Assembly: GCA_030295235.1 (NCBI GenBank)
Contig: AP026127.1
Location: 994,501-1,058,500 of the forward strand
Direction: 5' to 3'
Origin: Fistulifera solaris
Taxonomy: Eukaryota > Bacillariophyta > Bacillariophyceae > Naviculales > Stauroneidaceae
Length of the DNA stretch: 64,000 bases
The position numbers and the translations under genes were made by a program. Every line of letters begins with the position of its first letter. Position 1 is the first letter of the stretch. Below are positions 49,981 to 60,929 of this stretch, piece by piece. The notes beneath the pieces were generated by a model. The model was not told the origin of the DNA and searched no databases. It was given only the letters and a program-made list of their open reading frames with translations.

Positions 49981-52073
49981 TGTGGAGTTTACAGGTTGCG
50001 GTGAACGTTCAGAGTTGTTGTATATCTCACTTTCAAGATGAAGCTTCGAGAAAGAATGCTCGTTAACAGTTTTAATAATGATGTTTGAAGAGAGATCGGT
50101 CACACTCGTCTTTATTCTCACTTTTCATTGCATGTCATTTTGGTGGATGCACTACTAGGTAGAGGACAGGAGAGGTGAAGGACAGACACTGACGCACATC
50201 ACAACAAACTTTTAATGTAGGTTCAATGTGTAGGCGACATTCGTCACGACTGCATTTCAGTCATGAATCAAAATTTGTCCGAGCCCGAACTGCTATTCTA
50301 TACCATCGATCTGTAAACCTGGTAGACTGCATTTAAATTGATCATGGTAAATGATCCTTCGGCATACACTCTGTCGAGAAATCACAGTCGCACAGCTATA
50401 ACTTGTAGGGGAACCCAAAGATTGTTCTGAAATAAAGCCAAACGAATCGTTTTCGTTGACATCCTTGTCCTCCTTCTTCTTCTGCTTTTCATTTTTAATT
50501 ATCGATTCAATGACCAATTCAGCGTAAAGTCCCGCAAAAGCTCAGGTCAGTGTCAACAAAAGTAGAACTCTATTATATATGAGTCCCGCTCCTGAAATTC
50601 ATCGTCTTTTAGTCACGAGTCTTTTAAGTGGGTCCAGTCTGTCAGTCGACCCTGAGCAAAAAAAAATCAAACACAGTGCGACGTCTGAAGACATTTGGGT
50701 ACCGCTCCAAAACAACCTCGACTATTCGATGATATACTGGAATGTTGCCTACTCTTTAGATCTACTGTAGACGGCCCTGAGTTTTTTGCTCCCAAAACGC
50801 AAGGGGATTGATCAGGATTTTTTCCATTATTTGCAGTTTCAAATGCAAATGAACGACCTTTTCAAGGCTTTCTTACCCGACCTTTGGACTTTTTGAACTA
50901 TCATCATTCACGGCATAAGAAATACTATGAAGACGGAAGATGACGTCGAGGTCGATCAATCTCCTTGTTTATACCACTATATTTGACGCTTTCTATCGAC
51001 AGTATTCGCTAATGATTCATGCCCATGACGCGCATTTCGGTCGTTACTAAGCTTTGTTGCTCCTCCCTAGCCACGTGAGGGCTACGATGCAACCGATTGC
51101 TTTCAGCAAGTATTTCTTCGAACAAAATAGCAAAGTCGCGTGTGTTCTGATGATCAACTCCATCTCCGAACAGGACAACTTTCTCCATCGGCAAGCGCTG
51201 ATTCCATGGGAGAAATAATGAGTCTCATATTAGATCGCATGTGGTCAAATACCGATGGTCTTTGGGGATTTCGCAGCCTTAAGAAAGAGGGAACAGTTAC
51301 ATGGCAGATCATGCTCGAGTCGATTTGTCAACCAAGCGCAAAGTTTTGCCAAGGCAAGATTCTTAATCAAAACGACAAAGGAAGCGCTTAGGCAACAGTT
51401 GGTGCCATGAAAACGAATAATCGGTTGCTCTCCGGTTATGTGAAAATCCCCCGCCTGGCCTCGAATGCCCTGTTGACAGTTCGCGATTTGATGGCGTTTA
51501 TGAGTTGCTACAAGAGAGTAGACGAGACCGTCACCTGAAGGATTTGTTTCGGGAGATTGCATTTCAAGCGACAAGCAGATCTGATCACTTTCAACTTTTT
51601 TCTTAAAACATCAAAGAAAGATAGACTTTATGTTTAAATCGCCAGTCTAATTAGTCGTTCTTCGTGCGGTATTCTGTGTACTCCAGTGGATGAAACATAG
51701 CAGATATAGTCATAGTCCGCGTACGATGCAATTGAATTTATCCACTTGATAATCCGAATCAATTCAAGCCTCGCTTCTCTCGTTCTTTTGAACTTTTAAA
51801 CGAAAACAGAGACGCTGAGCCGCGTCAATGAGAGGAAGGCTCTTGGATGCTTCAAGGGTATGGGCATGGTACACAGTGCTGCGCATGAGGCAACAGTCTT
51901 CATTATAGGTTGTTGCATCTCTGACTCGAAGCCGAATCATTCTCGGGCCCCTGACATTCGGCCGTGAACACTCTCTTCGGTGTATCGTGTCAGATGAACT
52001 CCTGCTCGCAAAATTTGCGTAGATGAGTCGCAAGAAAGTGCCCCGCTCATTTGCATCTGCATCCGTAGATTGT
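49981..52073. other. Intergenic region with only short ORFs
   Basis: About 2.1 kb. Minus ORFs at 51245-51574 and 51009-51194 (VVLFGDGVDHQNTRDFAI) might be pieces of one small gene, but I could not join them by splice sites or find a family. A minus ORF at 51764-52033 opens with TTG only, and the plus ORF 50579-50770 has no recognised features. No RNA gene is seen. Confidence 0.4.
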
Positions 52074-52745
52074 TCATATTTCCACTCGCTCCAACGCGTG
52101 AGTACCTGAGGACTCCAAGGATTGCAGACTATTGCTTAAGTCGTGATTCGCCAGGTAATGGTGAATGCCTAGTATTTCATTTTGAACCGGCGCGTCGAAA
52201 AACACCCGACGTTTCGAAAGAACGAGCAGTCGTAGCATTAAACAGGCTCGCAATATTTCCGGCTTCTCTTTCATTTTCGGAACCAGAGCGACGGTCCATT
52301 GCTTCAAAAGCAAATCAACTTCCTCCAGCGTCGATTTCGCGTGTTCGGCTTTGTCAACAATTATTTGTAAATTGCTGCCAGTTCTCGATTCGGCAAAATA
52401 CACCATCGCCAAATTATACAAGATGACCGCGGGCGTGAAGGGACATTTGGGCATCAACCGAATCACCACCAGCGTGCGAGGGAAGCTGAGAACACGAACG
52501 CGCTCCATAAATGTCCGCGAGCTGGTGGCCGTGGTTATTTCTGAAAACTCCATCACCGCCCACGAAAGTGCGGCTCCGTTCCGACGAGGTGGGGCTTCGG
52601 TCGAATATACTCGGCTTTTCGGCAGTTGTTTCGTTTTTACCATCGTTTCCGCGTCTTCGAGTGCTTTTCTCGCAGGGATCAGACAGTGACTCTCCAAAAG
52701 CATCAATCCGAGGTTATTAAAGTCACTGGCACGCTGCGGACCCAT
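52074..52745 (-). CDS. TPR-like diatom family, member 3
   Basis: 223 aa. The frame is open up to 52952, but ATG 52745 (MGPQRASDFNNLGLMLLESH) aligns with the starts of the paralogues at 43086 and 44388, so it is used. Blocks: NNLGLMLLESHCLIPARKAL, SRVYSTEAPPRR, LVVIRLMPKCPFTPAVILYN, AMVYFAESRTG, LLKQWTVALVP, then HHYLANHDLSNSLQSLESS. The C-terminal NHD block is shared with member 2. It is on the opposite strand and about 7 kb from the pair, so it was moved or inverted after duplication. The function is unknown. Confidence 0.8.
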   Translation of the reverse strand: MGPQRASDFNNLGLMLLESHCLIPARKALEDAETMVKTKQLPKSRVYSTEAPPRRNGAALSWAVMEFSEITTATSSRTFMERVRVLSFPRTLVVIRLMPKCPFTPAVILYNLAMVYFAESRTGSNLQIIVDKAEHAKSTLEEVDLLLKQWTVALVPKMKEKPEILRACLMLRLLVLSKRRVFFDAPVQNEILGIHHYLANHDLSNSLQSLESSGTHALERVEI

Positions 52746-54016
52746 GTTTCTGGTGAAGCCTTCTGCTGCGAACGACGGAAATAATTCGTCAGCACTGCCT
52801 CGACAGAAATGAATCAGCTTGTTGAATCGCACAAAGGCACTTGGGAGATGTAGCGTGCACCATTCAGTCATGTGGTTCAGAGAGATACAACGGCATGCTG
52901 TTGCGTTTCGCCTTTCAACACAAACAAGCAGATTGCCTTGACCACTTGTCACTTGTCACCCTCCGTTTTCGTTTTGCTCCTTGTTCGCGTTGCGCGTTTG
53001 ACGATTGAGGGGCGTAGATGTTGAGATCGAAACGGAGGGAAAGACGGGATTGTGGGATTGGATCAAATTGCAAGTGTGAGTACAGATATGCTTTACTGGA
53101 ATGTTCTTCGTGCCACAGCTTCTAATTGCAATGTTCAACCGGTTTTGACGTTGATTTACGCATAGGTAAGTTAGCAGATGACACGGGACACCGCGACACT
53201 ATGCGTTATAATGATGACTTTGAGGCATATCAAGATCCCCATAATAATTTTTCATTGGAGACATAAGCAAGAGCACAGGGCTAAAAGACCACATCCAATA
53301 TCTAAACACCTAAAAACACTAGAAAGTTCTTGCTATTAAAAACCGTTCCAAGTTCCAAGACATGAGTATTAAGCACTTCCGTTCTGGGCTTGAGGGCTTA
53401 ATAGTCTGACTATATCCCGTATTCCGTACAACGTGATTTGCAGAATGCCGCTTCCTACTTTCTGCCGTTCAGTGGTTTCAAGAGTGAACAAGATACATTT
53501 CACGACATTTCCAGTCTTGAGTCTTCATTATTTCCCGTTTGCCTAAAATGCCTCGTTATAATGAGCTAATGCGATTAATGATGGCTAAAGTGAAAGCTAC
53601 CTGGTACAGTAAAAGTGAACAAGTTACCAAGTTACAAGAAGTTGTTAGTTCGATAGTTCGATGGTTGCTGATTGCTGATGCTTCTTGAATGGCTAAAAAG
53701 TGGCCAATGGTAAAAGCAATCAATCATGGATTGGACTTTATTCCATTAACCATCACGGACTACGGAAAAATTGTTTGCATGTTCCTGCGAACTCTTGCAT
53801 GTTCACCTTTCGTTCCTAACATTCGGCAAATTCTGGAGAATTCGCTGCGTATCGATTGTGCACCGACCGTCACAACTTGCGACCGTCATGAAACAGGTAA
53901 CATACAATATTGTATCTGCAATGATTGGATGAAGCACTTTGATAATATGTATGAATAGTTTACAATTAGCTAATAAGTTTTCTATTGAAACAAACAAGGG
54001 AATCGCTGCATGTTCT
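52746..54016. other. Intergenic region, one doubtful ORF
   Basis: About 1.27 kb. An 89-codon plus ORF from ATG 53689 (MAKKWPMVKAINHGLDFI) has six Cys in its second half but no recognised family; treat as unproven. Otherwise no feature seen. Confidence 0.4.
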
Positions 54017-54619
54017 TCATCCATTTACACGGTCTGCTTCCATCTTGTTTTCCGTCGCTTCGTCCACTTTTCCGCCATCGACATTGACCGAAGTACTTGT
54101 ATTGTCATTTTGCATGTATGTAACGGGAATCTTGCGAACACTGGCTTCCAGCTTCTTCACGTCTTTCGGCGCCATAACAATCAATACCCCGTCCTTCAAA
54201 TTCGCAGTCAAAGCATCTACGTCGACGCTGGGGTCAAGCAAGAAACGTTGTGTAAACTTCGATGACATACTGTGTCCATCTTCTTTCTCTTCGTGACTAC
54301 CTTTGATCGACAAGACTTTTCCATCATCTTCCAAGCTGACTTGAACGTCGTCTTGAGTCATGCCTGGCACTTCGACCGTAATCTTGAAGGTGTCCGTCTC
54401 ATCGGTGATCTCATATCGAGGATATGCCTGGCTGAAAAATTCACGATTCATTAGATTTTGGAGCTGCTGGTGTCGCTGATGGATCAGCGCACGAGTCGAG
54501 GTCGGGTAAAAGAAAGCACTGGTAGTCGGATCGCGCAGAACCAAATCGGATCCGAACAACCACGCACTCGTCATGATGGGCGATAGAGTGAGGAGTCCAA
54601 AGGCTGAGTTGAGCTTCAT
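54017..54619 (-). CDS. Small heat-shock protein (Hsp20/alpha-crystallin) with signal peptide
   Basis: 200 aa from ATG 54619. The alpha-crystallin domain (about residues 68-165) shows YEITDETDTFKITVEVPGMT, LEDDGKVLSIKGSHEE, FTQRFLLDPSVDVDALTANL and DGVLIVMAPK. Such proteins are ATP-independent holdases that keep unfolding proteins soluble. The N-terminus (MKLNSAFGLLTLSPIMTSA) looks like a signal peptide followed by Trp, so secretion, ER or plastid location is possible. A long acidic tail replaces the usual short IxI end, though KIPV may serve. I see no clear heat-shock elements upstream. Confidence 0.88.
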   Translation of the reverse strand: MKLNSAFGLLTLSPIMTSAWLFGSDLVLRDPTTSAFFYPTSTRALIHQRHQQLQNLMNREFFSQAYPRYEITDETDTFKITVEVPGMTQDDVQVSLEDDGKVLSIKGSHEEKEDGHSMSSKFTQRFLLDPSVDVDALTANLKDGVLIVMAPKDVKKLEASVRKIPVTYMQNDNTSTSVNVDGGKVDEATENKMEADRVNG

Positions 54620-56063
54620 TTGTCAGATCTCGTGGAGAGAACAATGTATTATCGTCGTTCAATGGTGAAATGAATTTTATGAGGACAGTGGGAAAGTTCG
54701 GTTTTGATTGCCATAGACCAAAAGTCGAAAGAAACTCAAGTATAGAATTCGAAAGAACAATTCAATCGTACTGGGACTCCAATGCCACCCGTCAAAATTT
54801 GATTGGCTCGCAGTGGGATTAAAATACAAAGCACCCTAGTTTGGCAATCATTGCTAGCCTGTTGATAGCCCCCCTAGTTCATTTTAACCAAACAACGTCG
54901 AGACGTGGAAGAAAGTCGATTGTAAGTAGCTCTGGATCATAGAGAAAGCAGCTGGAAATCACGCTCGTCATGAGCACTCCCTTTGCAAAGTTTCTCGCTG
55001 AGTTTGCCGGTTCAGTTGGCAGTCTGTCCCAAGCTCATGTTTCTTCAAATTCAAACTGTTGTACATAAGCATCGATCCCGCCTGTATTGAACGCGGTTTG
55101 ACCTTTCTTCGTAAAAAATCATAAGGACAGTTAAAAGGAAAGAGCGTCCGCCGAATGGGGAGGATAACCTTCAAAGCGACTTTCCCGGCAAACCTGACAG
55201 AAATATAGATGGTAAGGTTTCCTCGACGCAAAAACAAAGCTTTGAAGGATTGTTGAATCGTAGCATGCATTTGAAAAGATATAGAGAGATGACATCAGCT
55301 ACTAGAACAGCTGTCGCATTTCCAGAGAGGTACAAGGAGCACGGAGAGCTCCTGAAAATCAACGGAAGCCGCCTTACTTGGGTGATCAGGCTTTGAAACA
55401 TATAGCGAGGGACATCACTCGGGGTTTTGAAAACGCGTCACTTGGTGCATCCAATGAAGAAAAGATTGACAGGTCAAGTGGCCTCGCCGGTTTTGTGCTT
55501 TCGCCGAAAGATGGCAGTGGAGGGTAATGCCGTTGTTTTGCTTACAAAGGGTACTTCCATCTGCGGTTGACTAAGGTTTGCGATTCTACATCCGTCGAGA
55601 ACATACTTTGGCTTTTTGTTGAGTCAGGACGGGCTGTTTCATTCGAGAGCAGTGTCTCAGCCGACGATGTGCTCGGTGAAGCGGAAGGTTTCCTTTTACC
55701 TCTTCGTATACTACATTGACCCATGTTACTAGTGAGGGGTATGATTGGTTTTGAGGAAAGTTCCCCAACAGCATGGTTCGATGTTGGGTTATGTGTCGGA
55801 ACGTCCGCTGATACCGTAAAATCTTCCCCGAAGAGGTGATGTCGTTTCTGATTCTTGAACTATTATCTTCAGCTGCTTCCTTTGATCCTATATTGTAAGT
55901 TCATCAGACATCAGGGGTCGTTGAGTCGGTCAATCGCTTCTAAGGCTGGTTGGATTGGCTGTTTTTGTCGACTTTTTGTATGTTTTTGAAGTTCAACGGT
56001 CTATTTTATTTGGCTACACGGTGGAAGACGAAAAGAGAGTAAGTAAATGTATATTAGAATGCT
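54620..56063. other. Intergenic region
   Basis: About 1.44 kb with overlapping short ORFs on the minus strand (54968-55270, 55171-55401, 55542-55774), none recognised. They may include a decayed or unspliced gene, but I cannot support one. Confidence 0.4.
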
Positions 56064-56597
56064 TCAGCACTGCATAATCTGTTGATCTACGAACCTGTCT
56101 TCCGATGAAATCTGTATCGGCTTGTCGATTTGTTCGGTATCTTTCTGGACTACTTGCGATGAAGAGCATTCAACGACTGCAAAATCAGTGATGACATAGT
56201 TCCGAGCGCCGTCGGGGGTAAATTTACTCATATCAATTTCAATCCGGGTCGGAAATCCTTGATCGGAATATGTGTTGAAACATCGAGCGGCTCCGGATGA
56301 GGGACAGTTTCGGACGCATAATGAGTCGATCATATCCAAGAAATCATCAATGGTTTTGTCACCTTCTCCGCTCAAAACGCCATTACGAACTTGTACACGT
56401 TTTGACAAAGACGTTCCTTTCTGGAAGCCAGTGAAAGTGTACGAAAAGTCGTAACATGGCGGAGCTGCCCAAATAGCCTTCGCAGCCGACAAGGCTTCTG
56501 CTGATTGCTCGTAATTTTGGCACGGTTTGTCTTCCAGTTTCATGACTTGTCCTTCAGCGGCGATCGGGAGAAGCATGATCCAAGCGACCGACTTCAT
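56064..56597 (-). CDS. Secreted DUF6174-like protein
   Basis: 177 aa from ATG 56597, which begins a signal peptide (MKSVAWIMLLPIAAEG); the open frame to 56714 upstream lacks such a signal. The core resembles DUF6174: W...PPCYDFSYTFTGFQ, KRVQVRNGVLSGE, TIDDFLDMIDSLC, then FNTYSDQGFPTRIEIDMSKF. Six cysteines suggest disulphides in the secretory route. DUF6174 proteins are small, mostly bacterial secreted or lipoproteins of unknown function. The weak match is from memory of the YxFxxxxxC ... TIDxLF pattern. Confidence 0.72.
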   Translation of the reverse strand: MKSVAWIMLLPIAAEGQVMKLEDKPCQNYEQSAEALSAAKAIWAAPPCYDFSYTFTGFQKGTSLSKRVQVRNGVLSGEGDKTIDDFLDMIDSLCVRNCPSSGAARCFNTYSDQGFPTRIEIDMSKFTPDGARNYVITDFAVVECSSSQVVQKDTEQIDKPIQISSEDRFVDQQIMQC

Positions 56598-57845
56598 CGT
56601 TCTCGAACACAATGAATAGGGACATCCATTGTTTGCATAATGTATACGGAGTATTGTGGTCGTTCTCTTGCGTTGCGATGAACGCACACATTTTCCGCGA
56701 CGACTTATTGTCATTCTTCATTTTTTGCGCGCCGACGACAAAAAATAGAGACGCACGGAAACTGTTCACCCAATTGGCGCAGCCCGGCTAACAGAATTTG
56801 GATTTTGCGGACGACAAATTCGCTCCGGGTGCCGCGCGCTTGTTTCTATGATCTATTGAGTAGGCGTGTTGGCTGTGGATGAGGTGAGCGGTGCACTTGC
56901 AACTTGAAATCGAAAAGAACCGCCAAGGCGGACGGTGGAACAAACGACGGGCCAATGACGTACAATGGGGAGTGTAGAATAAAATAGTACGAGATTTCCG
57001 TTGACAGCCAAGTCCTTCTGCCGCCAAAGTGCCCGCAACAATGAGAAAGTTACGGCCTACGTAAGAACTACGTACAAAATGTACTACAAAACCAGTGGGA
57101 ATCCATGATGTTGCTCGGATTTCATCACCTCGACGACTTTTCTTCATAAAAATTTCTCGAGGTGAGTGAGCTCCAATTCCATCGTCTTATGTCGGCTCAG
57201 AGGAGTCCGACGACCCTTCATATCTTCGTTGTTGGTGATAATGCCATGTGGCTTGTATCCGAAGAGTAACTGAAGCTGAAAAGTCGGTGGGGTGGAGGAT
57301 TACAAATCGAGAATCGTCGCCTTATGAAGTGTTGCGGGTTTTGCGAGATCTGTGGCCTCGTTTTCTGCACCCCAAGTCATCCGAGACTGTAGAGTGATGC
57401 CAATGAGCAAAGACTCTAAGGCAATGACAGCCAGCCGCTTATTAATCTGCATCAAAAGTCGATGATATGGTCAGGGTACCGGTAGTCGTCGATCCTAAAA
57501 AGTTCTTCCCGGCTTTTTTCACTTGGGCGAGCGTGCTGCCGATGTTGCCTATTGCCCCTCAATACTCCAGCGTGCCGGCTGTCGTGCGACTCTCTCGTTA
57601 CGTTTGTGATCGTATCAGTGCAGGTGTGGCAAACAGATAGTTTCCCAACGTTTGTACAAAGCGCGCCCCATGGCCCGTGGTCATCGGAAGTTTCTTTTCC
57701 TCTCTTTGGCTACCAGAGTCACTCGTTTTGTGTACTCGTACTTCATATCTGATACTATGACGTCACATTACACCTATCTCAATCTCGCGTCTCCTCATTT
57801 TTTCCTCAGAACGAAAGCCAAACAGGTTCGTCAGAGTCATACAGC
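56598..57845. other. Intergenic region upstream of the SPX gene
   Basis: About 1.25 kb. A 119-codon minus ORF from ATG 57147 (MKKSRRGDEIRATSWIPTGF) has no recognised domain and is not annotated as a gene. A perfect CRE palindrome is at 57758. Confidence 0.45.
57758..57765. promoter_or_regulatory. CRE-type palindrome TGACGTCA upstream of the SPX gene
   Basis: Perfect bZIP/CREB site 80 bp before the ATG at 57846, in a promoter-proximal position. Compare the TGACGT CO2/cAMP-responsive elements known from P. tricornutum. Confidence 0.5.
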
Positions 57846-59072
57846 ATGAAATTTGGAAAGAATCTCCGGGAGAAAACGTTGAAAGAATGGCGCTTCTATG
57901 CTGTCGATTACAAAGCGCTCAAGAAGACGATCAAGAAAGATGACAGCGAGCAATTCTTTCGTCTCCTCCATGAATCCGAAGTCAAGTTATCCAGATTCTA
58001 TCATGATAGAGAATCATGGGCATTTGATTACATGCAGACTCTCCTTGAGCGCGTACAAGCACTTCGCGAGGCTATGGATTCCCAGCAAGACGCGCCCACA
58101 GAGTCCGAGTCTTCTTCCTCCGAGTCGTCCGTGGCGTCTTCGGAAGAAGACAATGCTTCGGTGGCATCCTCCGTCGAAATGGATCGCGGCTTCACCAAGC
58201 TTTGCGTAAAAGCTCAATCGTTTGGTACGAAACAGGCCTGGTTGAAAGAGGAATACCGACGGATGGGAAGCAGCAAACAATTCAAATCATTCATTTACGC
58301 AAAGAAGTCGCTTGCTACTTTTGATCGCGAACTCGGCCTGCTGATTGAATTCCTCGAACTCAACAAAACAGCCTTCAGCAAGATTTTGAAGAAGTTTGAC
58401 AAGTGCACTGGATCAGCAATGCGCGAAGAAAAGATGAAAGGCATTTTGGAAGCAAACGCATTCTTGTCCGGAAAGACTCTATCCGAGTTGAAAGACCGCG
58501 TCGGTCTTTTGATTGACGAAGTGAATAGTTTGAAGCCTCAGCTTCCGGAAGGATGGGAGAATCGAAAAGTATACACCATTGGCTGCTTCGACTTGTTTCA
58601 TCGAGGTCACGAAAATGTATTGCTCTCGCTCCGTGAGTTCGGGTATTATGTGGTCGCTGGAATCCACGACGACGACTCCTACTTCAAACTGAAAAACAAG
58701 GACGCGATTGAGGATCTTGAAACTCGTATCAATAATGTCAAACCATTTGTTGATCAAATTTTTGTTATACCGTCCACGGATCCGCTGATTTATATCAAAG
58801 CCATGGTTAGCGAGCAAGATATTGCCACTGGCTCTTGCTGCTACGCTCGTGGAGACGATATGTTGGACTTCCCTGGTCGCGAATGGGTAGAAACCGTCAT
58901 GCCGGTCCATTTCGTTCCTCGGACGGAAGCCTGCAGCAGCACTTTGATTCGTACTATTTACCACGCCGGAGACGAGGAGTTGCGCAAGAAAGCAGCTTTT
59001 GCAAAAACGCGATACGACGGGAAGCCTATCGATGAAGACGGAAATGTCCTCAACTTGAAAGTTGCGGCGTAG
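57846..59072 (+). CDS. SPX domain - cytidylyltransferase fusion
   Basis: Intact 408-aa protein. The N-terminal ~200 residues are an SPX domain: MKFGKNLREKTLKEWRFYAV, then DYKALKKTIKK (basic inositol-pyrophosphate-binding helix), an acidic Ser-rich insert at about 80-110, and FDRELGLLIEFLELNKTAFS then KILKKFDK. The C-terminal part is a CTP-transfer nucleotidyltransferase: VYTIGCFDLFHRGHENVL with the HxGH site at 252-255, then VPRTEACSSTLI (the RTxGxST-type motif). SPX domains sense phosphate status through inositol pyrophosphates; this enzyme fold joins CMP to phosphocholine, phosphoethanolamine or glycerol-3-phosphate. Phosphate-controlled lipid head-group synthesis is an attractive inference; the substrate is not known. 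No membrane span. Confidence 0.9.
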   Translation: MKFGKNLREKTLKEWRFYAVDYKALKKTIKKDDSEQFFRLLHESEVKLSRFYHDRESWAFDYMQTLLERVQALREAMDSQQDAPTESESSSSESSVASSEEDNASVASSVEMDRGFTKLCVKAQSFGTKQAWLKEEYRRMGSSKQFKSFIYAKKSLATFDRELGLLIEFLELNKTAFSKILKKFDKCTGSAMREEKMKGILEANAFLSGKTLSELKDRVGLLIDEVNSLKPQLPEGWENRKVYTIGCFDLFHRGHENVLLSLREFGYYVVAGIHDDDSYFKLKNKDAIEDLETRINNVKPFVDQIFVIPSTDPLIYIKAMVSEQDIATGSCCYARGDDMLDFPGREWVETVMPVHFVPRTEACSSTLIRTIYHAGDEELRKKAAFAKTRYDGKPIDEDGNVLNLKVAA

Positions 59073-59197
59073 CGAGTGATTAGATCCATCGTTGTTACAT
59101 TCACGAGCTCCTAGATTGCTATTAGAGGCGACTGGATGAAATGAGCTGGCTTGTATTTGTAGCGTGGTAATTCATATTAACAAACATCATCTTAATT

Positions 59198-60239
59198 CTA
59201 TATCCACAATTTGTTTAGTTGTGCACTTAATATCATCTTGGGTCTCCTTTTCAACACATCCGTGCCCAGGATGACGTCTGGTGATTTGACTTGCTTGTCT
59301 AAAGCAGCCAGTCCAGGAACTTGACCCACATACAGAACCGACTCTCCAAACATAGATACTTCGACTGCGCTTTTTGTCGGGTAAAGCTTGGTCGGTTTGC
59401 CGTCCCCCTCCCATAATTGTCAATACTTGAGAGTCGTTCTGTGAAAACAGTGACGTGAAAGGATTTCTCGACTTGTTAGCCTTGTCGTTTCGGACATCAA
59501 TATTGGCTCTCTTGGCTGCATCTGGATGAATAATCGTAATGGGGGATCCTGTATCGAGCAAGGCTGTGAGCTCGACATTGTTGATAGTGATTTGTATCAA
59601 GGGAAGTTGTGTGATCGGTTGACGTTGTAGGGGAATCATTTGTAGCCCCTCCTTATCTGAAGCGTTTGTTTCACTGAGAAATCGGAATTGTCGATTCTCC
59701 CAATCAAATTCGACGCCACCAGGAAAGCATTGCAAAAAGGCCAAACTGAGTACACCGGCGGCGGCTGGATTTGAAACTGGCAATACCGAAGCCGTCAGAT
59801 CTATCATGAACAAATCAGGCCCCATACCATCAAGCTGTGTATCTCCCAAAAGGAAGGTTTCTCCACCGGGTATGGACCCTGTGGCCGATACACCTGGCAA
59901 GGCAAATTGTCCTGTCGATTTCAATTGCAATTCGGTGACGACTGGTCCTTGAATTGTGTTCGTATTGGCGGCAGTATCTACCACAAAATCCAAACTAACA
60001 CCGGTCTCATTTCGTGAGCGCTGTGATGTTGTACTCAAATTAGGAAACCTTAGAGCAAGGCAAGGATAAGGGCCAATGAATTTCAGAGGAGCGGAAACGG
60101 CCATAATATCATGCTCCATTGAAGGAGGGCCCGAGAAGATTGCCAAGCCTGCCCTATTCAAACGTGTGACGAAAGCAGGTCCGAAAGCGAGAACGGGCGC
60201 TATAAGATATACAATGTTTACGACGTAGAGGATACGCAT
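59198..60239 (-). CDS. Plastid-targeted pepsin/retropepsin-like aspartyl protease, one apparent indel
   Basis: About 346 aa. ATG 60239 begins a signal peptide (MRILYVVNIVYLIAPVLA) with the classic cleavage before FGPAF, so plastid import is expected. Two aspartyl-protease-like lobes: LDFVVDTAANTN with a DTA site and LTALLDTGSPITII with a DTG site. Further blocks are GVLSLAFLQCFPGGVEFDWE and, near the end, PDVILGTDVLKRRPKM. This is a host gene, not part of the copia elements, as it has introduced presequence and no pol domains. The C-run 59404-59408 is one base too long; without it the frame continues (MGGGDGKPTKLYP) to TAG 59198-59200 and the span is 347 codons. Substrate unknown. Confidence 0.78.
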
Positions 60240-60929
60240 CTTGTGTTGTCTTGCTGGTGGTGTAAGTTTCAAACAGAATGGCTTTGTTAATTGTGAGATC
60301 AATGTTATTGATGCGGCTTTTTTTATTGTGAGAAAAAATGCGAAACGCGTGTGTGACTCAGTCGTGTTGACTGGTGACTGTCGAGGGTGAGTCAAAATCC
60401 TGACCGTTAATGACGATGTGGAAGGTCCATGATTGACCCTAGACTGAGAAAATCAAGAACCTAATTATTTTTCTAAGGATTCCTATCGACTTGATGTAAG
60501 TTAGCTATAACGCGGCTGGCGGAACTGGGATGGAAGCGCGTCAACGTACTTGCTAACTCGTCAAATCGAAGTTGGAAGCTAAAAGGCGGCCTTCACGAGA
60601 GCAATGTCCCACGCGACGAAACAGCAAAATCGGCATGGTAGCGGCAGCTTAATCAAATCTATCCCTTTAAGCTTTCCTTGCGATTTTAAAAAGAGCGATT
60701 GAAAGTTGTGAGGACTGATACGAATATTGGACTTCGATATTTGTGCATGCCCCAACTCATCATCAAAGTTGCTACGTTCGTGGTCAAATTCATACGATAC
60801 GCAATAGAATCCACAGGATCTAAGCAACAGAAGCGTTTGGGTAATTCAGCCAGCGATAAGATGTCAGCATCAGATTGTTGTCAATTGATTCAAAACAGAA
60901 ATTTTTTGTCGCTCGTAGTGCACACGTCC
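60240..60929. other. Intergenic spacer
   Basis: About 690 bp. The plus ORF 60699-60980 overlaps the end of the next gene and has no recognised features. Nothing else seen. Confidence 0.5.

Noticed and set aside
50579-50770. 63-codon plus ORF
   Set aside because: No recognised features; isolated.
53689-53958. 89-codon plus ORF
   Set aside because: ATG start but no recognised features; left as unproven.
56788-57147. 119-codon minus ORF
   Set aside because: No domain, biased composition, lies in the SPX gene's upstream region.
59187-60395. Retroelement protease
   Set aside because: Has a plastid presequence and no flanking gag, integrase or reverse transcriptase, so it is a host gene.
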